Assembly (NCBI GenBank): GCA_021234155.1
Contig: JAJEKV010000095.1
Span: 1,369,524 to 1,433,523 of the forward strand
Reading direction: 5' to 3'
Source: Isoetes taiwanensis
Lineage: Eukaryota > Streptophyta > Lycopodiopsida > Isoetales > Isoetaceae
DNA length: 64,000 nucleotides
Shown: one piece after another, positions 57,601 through 64,000 of the stretch
How positions within the stretch are numbered: position 1 is the first letter of the stretch
Layout: every line of letters begins with the position of its first letter
The notes under the pieces: generated by a model
Databases searched by the model: none
Told to the model about the DNA's origin: nothing
What the model saw: only the letters and a program-made list of their open reading frames with translations
Program-made: the position numbers and the translations under genes

Positions 57601-60600
57601 TTCCTAATCCATCTCGGCCACACAGCCCAATTTTCTAAATTTTTGGAGAAGGTCTAGGTCAAAGGGTTAGCATTAGAGCGGTCGGGGCAGCCCGTTGCGG
57701 GGCAACCGAGCTGGCACCCTTCCCAAGTCAAAGCGAGGCCCGGGGACCTTGCGGGGATCCCTCACAAGAGGGGAGAGTCCGGACCCCAAGAGGCGGGATC
57801 AAAAAAGTTCCAGGCAGCCCTTCACGCGGCGCTCCCGAGAATGCTGCGCTAATGACCACCCTCGGGGCCGGTTCCCCTATCCGACCGTTGGATCCTCCGT
57901 TCAGGGGGCCCCTCTTTTGGAAGGCCCAAAAGATTCCAGTCGGTCAGGGAGAACTTGTCAAACCGCTGGGGCGTCACGAGGTCGACCTTGTAGAAACCGC
58001 ATTGTCTTGTCGTTCGGGCACGGGGAGGCTCGGGAATGGCAAATCGACCACTGCCAAATCGTCCGGAATGGCGAAATTACCCTAGGAGCAAGTTACAAGG
58101 TCGGTTTTGCAAAAGAAAACACTCCGCCCTCCCAAGAGGTATCCCGCATCCACATCCTAGGCCAATTGACCACGAGTGTGATGGAAGTGAGCTACTTTGG
58201 CGCTTCTTGGAGGTCGGTGGTCTTACAGCCCGAACTTGGTCCCCGTGGCAACGTCGGCGTTCGAGTCCATTGGCGAGAGTCAAATCGCGATTCAGGAGAG
58301 GGAGGTAAGCGTCCGTCCCGGGGGCCTTGGGGGAGAGGAAATTGGGGCAAGCAGCTTCCGGGGATTTTAGGGTCCGTGCTCTGGCGTCAACACCCCCACT
58401 CCCGTCAAGTCCGCGGCAAAGTCCCTTTGAATCGACAAGGAGAGGGCCTCAAAAGCGTAAACCCCGGTGGGTTGCGAGGTTCTAGAAGGGTTTACGTTTT
58501 GGGGGCGAGACTTGGTCTGTTGCACTTGGGACCTGGCGAGAAGCAGCCGAGAATCTCGAGCAAGGGAACTGGCGGAATGGAGTTTGGGCCTGTCCTCCTC
58601 CCGATGTGGCAAGTAGAAGTTAGGTAGCTTTTTTGATGGCAAGACATTCATAAATTACGCAATCAATGCATTGTGCGAAAATAAATTCTTATTTTTGCCA
58701 GGCTGGAATCTAATCCATTTCCAGCACACAGCCCAATTTTCTAAATTTTTAGGAGAAGGTCTAGGTCAAAGGGTTAGCATTAGAGCGGTCGGGGGCAGCC
58801 CGTTGCGGGGCAACAGAGGCTGGCACCCTTCCCAAGTCAAAGCGAGGCCGGGACCTTGCGGGGATCCCTCACAAGAGGGGAGAGTCCGGACCCCAAGAGG
58901 CGGGATCAAAAAAGTTCCCGAGGCAGCCCTTCTGGCGCTCCCGGGGGCTGCGCTAATGACCACCCTCGGGCCCGGTTCCCCTATCCGACCAGTTGGATCC
59001 TCCGTTCGGGGGCCCCTCTTGGGGAAGGCCCAAAAGATTCCAGATCGGTCAGGAGAACTTGTCAAACGTGGCGTCCTGAGGAGTCGGCCTTGTAGAAACC
59101 AGTGTCTTGTCGTTCGAGGGCACGGGAGGCTCGGAATGGCAAATCGACCACCTAAATAAATCGTCGGGAATGGCGAAATTACCCTAGGGAGCAAGTTACA
59201 AGGTCGGTTTGCAAAAAAAAAGAAACACTCCACGCCCTCCACGGCGGTATCCATCCACATCCTAGGCCAATTGACTCACGAGTGTGATGGAAGTGAGCTA
59301 CTTTGGCTTCTTGGAGGTGGGGTGGTCTTACAGCCCGCGGAACTTGGTCCCCGGGGGCAACGCGTCGGCGTTCTGAGTCCATTGGCGAGTCAAATCGCCA
59401 TTCCGGAGGGGAGGTGGCCCGTCCCGTCCCGAGGGCCTTGGGGAGAGGAAATGGGGGCAAAGCGGCTTCGGGGGATTTTAGGTGCATGCTCTGGCGACAA
59501 CACCCCCACTCCCACGTCAAGTCCGCGGCGCAAAGGTCCCCCCGAATCGACAAAGGAGAGGGCCTCCAAAACGTAAACCACATGGGGTTGCGAGGTTCTA
59601 GAAGGGTTTGCGTTTTGGGGGCGAGACTTGGTCTGTTACACTTGGACTGGCCGAGGAGTACGCAGCCGAGAATACGAACAAGGGGAACTGGCGGAGCCGG
59701 AGTTTGGGCCTGTCCTCCTCCCGATGTGGCAAGTAGAAGTCGGGGGGGTGCTTTTGCGATGGCAAGACATTCATAAATTCGCAATTAATGCATTGTGCGA
59801 AAATAAATTCTGATTTTTTGCGGCTGGATTCCTAACCCATCTCCGACACCTGCCCAATTTTCTAAATTTTGGGAGAAGGTCTAGGTCAAAGGGTTAGCAT
59901 TAGAGCGGTCGGGGCAGCGGGTTGCGGGGCAACCAGAGGCGGCACCCTTCCCAAGTCAAGCGAGGCCGGGACCTTGCGGGGATCCCTCACAAGAGGGAGA
60001 GTCCGGGACCCCAAGAGGCGGGATCCAAAAAAGTTCCCGAGGCAGCCCTTCCTGGCAGCGCTCCCAGGGGCTGCAGCTAATGACCACCCTCCGGGCCGGT
60101 TCCCCTATCCGACCGTTGGATCCTCCATTCAGGGGCCCCTCTTCGGGAAGGCCCAAAAGATTCCAGATCGGTCCGGGAGAACTTGTCAAACCGCGGGGCG
60201 TCCTGAGGTCGACCTTGTAGAAACCGCAGTGTCTTGTCGTTCGGGCACCGGGGAGGCTCCGGAATGGCAAATCGACCCTGCCAAATCGTCCGGAATGGCG
60301 AAATTACCCTAGGGAGCAAGTTACAAGGTCGGTTTTGCAAAAGAAAGAAACACTCACGCCTTCCACGACAGTATCCCGCATCCACATCCTAGGCCAATTG
60401 ACTACGAGTGTGATGGAAGTGAGCTACTTTGGCTTCTTGGAGGTGGTGGTCTTACGTCCGCGGAACTTGGTTCCCAGGGCAACGTCGACGTTCTGAGTCC
60501 ATTGGCAGAGTCAAATCGCGATTCCGGAGAGGGGAGGTCGCCCGTCCGTCCCGAGGGCCTTGGGGAGAGAAATTGGGGCAAGCGGCTTAGGGGGATTTTT

Positions 60601-61010
60601 AGGGTCCGTGCTCTGGTGTCAACACCCCCCCACTCCACGTCAGAATCCGCGGCGCAAGGTCCCCCGAATCGACAAAGGAGGGGCCTCCAAAAGCGTAAAC
60701 CAGTGGGTTGCCGGGTTCTAGAAGGGTTTGCGTTTTGGGGGCGAGACTTGGTCTGTTACTTGGGACTGGCCGGCCCAACTTGAGAATCTGAACAAGGGGC
60801 CCGGCGGAGGCGGAGTTTGGGCCTGTCCTCCTCCCGATGTGGCAAGTAGAAGTCGGGGGTGCTTTTGCGGTGGCAAGACATTCATAAATTACGCAATTAA
60901 TGCATTGTATGCGAAAATAAATTCTGATTTTTTGCCGGTGGATTCCTAACCCATCTCGACACACAACCCAATTTTTCGAAATTTTTGGGAGAAGGTCTAG
61001 GTCAAAGGGT
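42690..61010. repeat. long tandem satellite, about 1.11-kb unit, 17 anchors
   Basis: The anchor GGTCTAGGTCAAA starts at 43,248, 44,365, 45,460, 46,544, 47,666, 48,790, 49,894, 51,007, 52,107, 53,224, 54,339, 55,431, 56,540, 57,651, 58,759, 59,878 and 60,994, so spacing is 1084-1124 bp. Each unit contains GTTAGCATTAGAGCGGTCGG, GGATCCCTCACAAGAGG, CCCCTATCCGGCC, TTACCCTAGGGAGCAAG, GTGATGGAAGTGAGCTAC, GGTTCTAGAAGGGTTT and GACATTCATAAATT. Open frames in several frames and on both strands come from G/C richness and do not persist unit to unit, so I call no genes. Differences between units cluster at CAG/CTG sites. The unit and copy number support tandem amplification; whether it is a true satellite or an expanded internal repeat of a transposon is open. 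Confidence 0.95.
45476..45815. other. non-satellite segment interrupting the array
   Basis: After the third anchor the usual GTTAGCATTAGAGCGG is replaced by GTTAGCTAAGGTCAAAGG. The same sequence closes the whole array at 61,010. The segment includes a 40-bp duplication (CATCATAACTATTAGAATGA, 45,582-45,663) and ends where AATTACCCTAGGGGCAAG rejoins the unit. It looks like an old array end with new satellite copied beyond it. Confidence 0.8.
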
Positions 61011-61390
61011 TAGCTAAGGTCAAAGGAATGGAGTTTGTGGGATCGTTGTACTTGGGGTTGACCTTGGCTCCATTTGGGCGTTATACTTGGTCTAAGATTG
61101 CATTGGGCGTAAACCACGTGACTTGCCCGATTCTAGAAGGGTTTTGTTTTGGTTTTTGCTCCCTAAAGCTATTTGACATGGATGGCATAACTAACTTGTA
61201 ATGAAGGGCGGTTTTGTTTCACATATGAAACAATTGTACCTTGATGAAAGATTGCTTCATAGTTTCCAAGTGAAAAATTTTTTTTAATGTGTCCCTTTAC
61301 CGCCTTGTTTTGCCCCCGGTCAAAGACTTCGCCTTTTTTGACCATGCACACTCTTTTTAGTTATGCATTTTATTGCATTTATGGTTTATA
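61011..61390. other. satellite right flank
   Basis: It begins GCTAAGGTCAAAGGAATGG, matching the segment at 45,480, and shares CTAAAGCTATTTGRCATGG with 45,780. No ORF is supported. Confidence 0.7.
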
Positions 61391-61770
61391 AATTCATAGT
61401 TAATGCATGGCATGGAATTAAATTATGGTTTTGGTCCGATTTGGCTTCCATGGTCATCACCGGCCTCTGAGGAAAATTTCCAAAATTTTAGGATAAAGGT
61501 CGACAAAGCGTTGGGGTTAGAAACGGTCAGGGCGGCGGATTGTTGGGCAAGCATGGTAGCACCCTTCCCCAAGTCAAACAAAGCGACTTTGAATGGCCAC
61601 CTCGGTAGGGGAGAGTCCGAGAATCCCGAGGCCGGACCCCAAAATGTTCTCGGCGACTGTCACGGCGCAGCCCACAGGGGGCGTATGCTAATGAACACCC
61701 TCCGGCTTCGGTTCCCCTATATATCCGGCCGTTGAATCCTCCGTTCAAGGATCCGGCCTCGGGGGCTTGT
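61391..61770. repeat. diverged single satellite unit
   Basis: It follows the unit order from TTCATAGTTAATGCATGG through CACCCTTCCCCAAGTCAAA, GGGGAGAGTCCGAG, AATGAACACCCTCCGG and CCGGCCGTTGAATCCTCCG, but with far more differences than any unit in the array. It stands alone, outside the array. Confidence 0.8.
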
Positions 61771-61831
61771 TCAAAATAAGCCTAGGGACAAACTTTAATG
61801 AGCTTCACATTAAAAAAAGATGCAAAAACAA

Positions 61832-61945
61832 TAACGTCGCTATAACAAAATACGTCGCGGGGGCGTCGGCGTCGCGGCACATTTAAAAGTTGAAATAACG
61901 TCGCATCGCGGCGTGGCGTCGCTATCTGCGGCGGTCTACGTAATA
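61832..61945. repeat. GCGTCGC-rich cluster after the satellite
   Basis: ACGTCGCTATAAC, GGGGCGTCGGCGTCGCGG and ACGTCGCATCGCGGCGTG. Same motif family as at 31,795, 35,940 and 42,590. Possible subterminal repeats of a second CACTA-type element running out of the window. Confidence 0.6.
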
Positions 61946-62139
61946 TTTTGAAACAGCCCCAAGCGGCCGGCTTTTCGGAACTTCTTTTTGCCCTACTTCT
62001 TCGAGGTTCTTGGGCGATCCGCGGCGCTAGTACCACGATCTACACAAGCAACTATTCTAAGGTTAGTATATCATGTTTTTAGATTGAATAGGTTTTGGAT
62101 TGAATGGTGCATGCCCAACCTTCCTCTTTTTTGGTTTCC

Positions 62140-62880
62140 TTTCCTTCCTCTTCTTCTTTGTTCTTGATTTTTTTTTCTTCCCATTCTTCCATGCCTCGTT
62201 CATTCTTCCTCCTTCTTTCTTTCTCATGCTTCATTTCTTCCTCATTCTTCCTTATGCTTCATTTCTTCCTCCTTCTTCCATGCTTCATTCTTTCCTCATT
62301 CTTTCTTCCCATATTTCTTCTTTCCTCATTTCTTTCTCATTCTTTCTTCCTCATTCTTTCTCATTTCTTTCTTCCTCATGCTTTCTCATTCTTTATTCCT
62401 CCTCTTTCTCATTCTTCCTCATTCTTTCTCATTTCTTGCTTTCTCATTTCTTTTTCTCATGCTTTCTCATTTTCTTTCTCATTTCTTTCTCATGCTTTCT
62501 CATTTGTTTCTCATTTCCATTCTTTCTCATGCTTTCTCATTCCTCATTCTTTTCCCTCCCCCTTCCCTCATTTCTTTCTTCTCTTCCCTTCCTTATTCTT
62601 CATTTTTTTTTCATTTCTTATTCTTCATTCTTTTTTAATTTCATTTCTTCATTCTTCATTTGTTTCTTATTCTTCACATTTCTTCCTCACTTTCCATTCG
62701 ATCCTTTTCTTTCCCTTCCCTTATTTCTTCCTTCCATTCTATTCCCTTCCCTTCTCTTATTTCCTCTTATTTTTTCTTCATTCTTTATTGTTTCTTCTCT
62801 TATTTCTTCTCTATTCTATCCTTATTTCTTCTTTCTGTTTTTCTTCTTTGTTCTTATTCTTCTAATGCTTTGTTACTTTT
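62140..62880. repeat. pyrimidine-rich tract (TTCYTCATTCTT)n, about 740 bp
   Basis: Plus-strand words such as CTTTCTCATT, TTCCTCATTC and TTCTTCATTC fill the tract with very few purines except A in CAT. Long Ser/Phe/Leu open frames across it (62,100-62,948) are low-complexity artefacts. Confidence 0.93.
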
Positions 62881-62887
62881 GTTGCAG

Positions 62888-62944
62888 CTTTCTATTACGA
62901 TTTGGACCCGGCGGGGATCTTGTACCACTTGCGTCCTTATTTTG
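62888..62944 (+). other. possible exon after the pyrimidine tract
   Basis: TTGTTGCAG precedes and GTAAGT follows. One frame reads FYYDLDPAGILYHLRPYF. The very long pyrimidine tract upstream would make a strong acceptor. The family is not known, and tandem units at 63,009 would lie in the next intron. Confidence 0.3.
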
Positions 62945-63008
62945 GTAAGTAGTTGATCGCACTTGCATTTTATTTTTATAGTTTTAAGTAGGTTAAAAAA
63001 TTGATGGA

Positions 63009-63395
63009 GTGGCTTGTTCAAGGGGCGCGGGTCGGCTCCACCTAGAGTGGGGAGGACCATGTACCGGGTTCGAAGTCCACTTTCACTACAATCATAAATG
63101 TTTCCTAGGTTAATGAGTGGCTTGTTCAAGGGCACGCGATTAGCTCCACCTAGAGTGGAGAGGACCCGCGTGCGGGTTCAAGTCCACTTCGAGTTCCACT
63201 TGTTATTTTTTAGGTTTAAAATAAAATTGTAGTGGCTTGTTCAAAGGGCGGGTCGGCTCCACCTTAGCGTGGAGAGGACTAGGTGTCGGGGTCCAAGTCC
63301 ACTTTTCTTCTCATTCTTAGGTAGATGTGGCTACACGGCAAGGACATGGTCGGCTCCACCATGAGTGGGGAGGACCCGTGTTGGGCCTTAGTTCC
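63009..63395. repeat. four tandem units with B-box-like motif
   Basis: Units start GTGGCTTGTTCAA (or near) at 63,009, 63,117, 63,232 and 63,327 and contain CGGCTCCACCTAGAGTGG, GGAGAGGACC and GGGTTCAAGTCC or a variant. The last word fits a pol III B box (GGTTCRANTCC). Related units lie at 36,545-36,840. Confidence 0.85.
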
Positions 63396-64000
63396 GCGTT
63401 TATTGTCGGTTTTAGCTAGAGGTAGCTAGGGCTAGGTTAAGTTAACGATGGCGGATGATTCCCTTCACACCCGTGCTAGTTAAAAAAAAAAGGTTAGGCT
63501 AACTTAATGTAGTACTAATTCACACTAAAAGCGTTGGTAAAAAATAACTTAACTAATTAACTAAATTATTTGAAACATGTCTAGTTAAGTTAGTCAAAGG
63601 CATAAAAAATTATATGTACAATTAACTAAACTTAAAGTGACCTCTATAGTGCTAATTTCTAATTTAGTTAATTTTTAGTTAATTTTGCTAACTAATCCGA
63701 ACAAGGTCGCGAAGATAAGTTTAGGTAGTGTTTTTGGTTAAAAAGTTAACTAAATTTTGGGACTATCTGCTAACTAATTAACTAGTAATACAATGTAAAT
63801 TGACCGTGGGTCTAAATACCCTAATCTAACCTATTTAGTTTTTCTTGTTTCTTCTTCTTTTTTTTTTTTTCTTGCTTTTTGGGGGTGGGATAAGGTATTA
63901 GTTAAGCCATAGAGGCGTGTTATAAGTAATGATTATATGGTGCATACATGTTTGATATTGTCGTATTATGTTGCATTTACTTTGTGCATGCTTGGCTTTT
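63396..64000. other. A/T-rich sequence with TTAACTAA words
   Basis: TTAGTTAA, TTAACTAA and related words recur more than ten times between 63,430 and 63,840. No gene or element boundary is seen up to the window end. Confidence 0.4.

Noticed and set aside
42756-60783. Dozens of 60-310 codon open frames across the satellite, on both strands
   Set aside because: They change frame and length from unit to unit, appear in several frames at once, match no family, and follow from high G/C content with few stops.
62100-62948. Two long Ser/Phe/Leu open frames (over 250 codons)
   Set aside because: They are translations of a pyrimidine tract in more than one frame; low complexity, no start context, no family.
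63009-63395. Calling the tandem units tRNA genes
   Set aside because: Only a B-box-like word fits; no cloverleaf with acceptor and anticodon stems could be drawn.

Overview
The window reads as repeat-rich nuclear DNA of a land plant. The evidence is seven perfect plant-type telomere heptamers (TTTAGGG), short GT-AG introns, a chromodomain Ty3/gypsy retrotransposon with an initiator-tRNA-Met-like primer site, L1-type LINEs, a CACTA transposase, hAT-like and other small inverted-repeat elements, and a large satellite. Nothing is bacterial. The species cannot be named from sequence alone; the unusual gene families on the left suggest a non-seed plant, but that is only an impression.

Layout. 1-7.8 kb is the most gene-like part. 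It holds a broken minus-strand gene with a ParB-like motif, a long near-perfect palindrome, a spliced plus-strand coiled-coil gene whose five 3' exon segments join in consistent phases, and, tail to tail with it, a minus-strand gene of a DDE-like type (SDGC...HGKG...HDGAG). 7.8-14.5 kb is a nest of LINE fragments and small inverted-repeat elements. 14,461-31,046 is one LTR retrotransposon inserted with a 5-bp target duplication (AGTGG) into a LINE ORF2, which resumes at 31,047. Its right LTR is split by a 3.3-kb inverted-repeat element.

The retrotransposon is the key feature. Its order is LTR, primer site, histone H3-like ORF, second extra ORF, gag, protease, RT/RNase H, integrase, chromodomain, LTR. 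The H3-like ORF starts MPRTK and ends in a recognisable histone fold, itself cut by a small inverted-repeat element. Each extra ORF is preceded by copies of the same 67-bp hairpin and by an identical TATA-like decamer (CTATAAATAG), which looks like two internal promoters. A chromodomain retrotransposon that also carries an H3 variant would be a striking combination.

31.7-42.6 kb is decayed DNA with captured gene pieces: a SNF2 ATPase fragment of the RING-SNF2 type, a SET-like fragment, and a CACTA/TNP2 transposase, with clusters of a GCGTCGC motif that may be CACTA subterminal repeats. 42.7-61.0 kb is a tandem satellite of about 1.11-kb units (17 anchors counted), followed by one diverged unit. 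61.8-64 kb holds another GCGTCGC cluster, a long pyrimidine-rich tract and four tandem units with a pol III B-box-like motif.

Quality caution. Differences between the two LTRs, between satellite units, and around pol frameshifts fall repeatedly on CAG/CTG sites (turned into CG, CGG or CCG). This looks like consensus error at CHG-methylated DNA, so some frameshifts in the repeats may not be real mutations.
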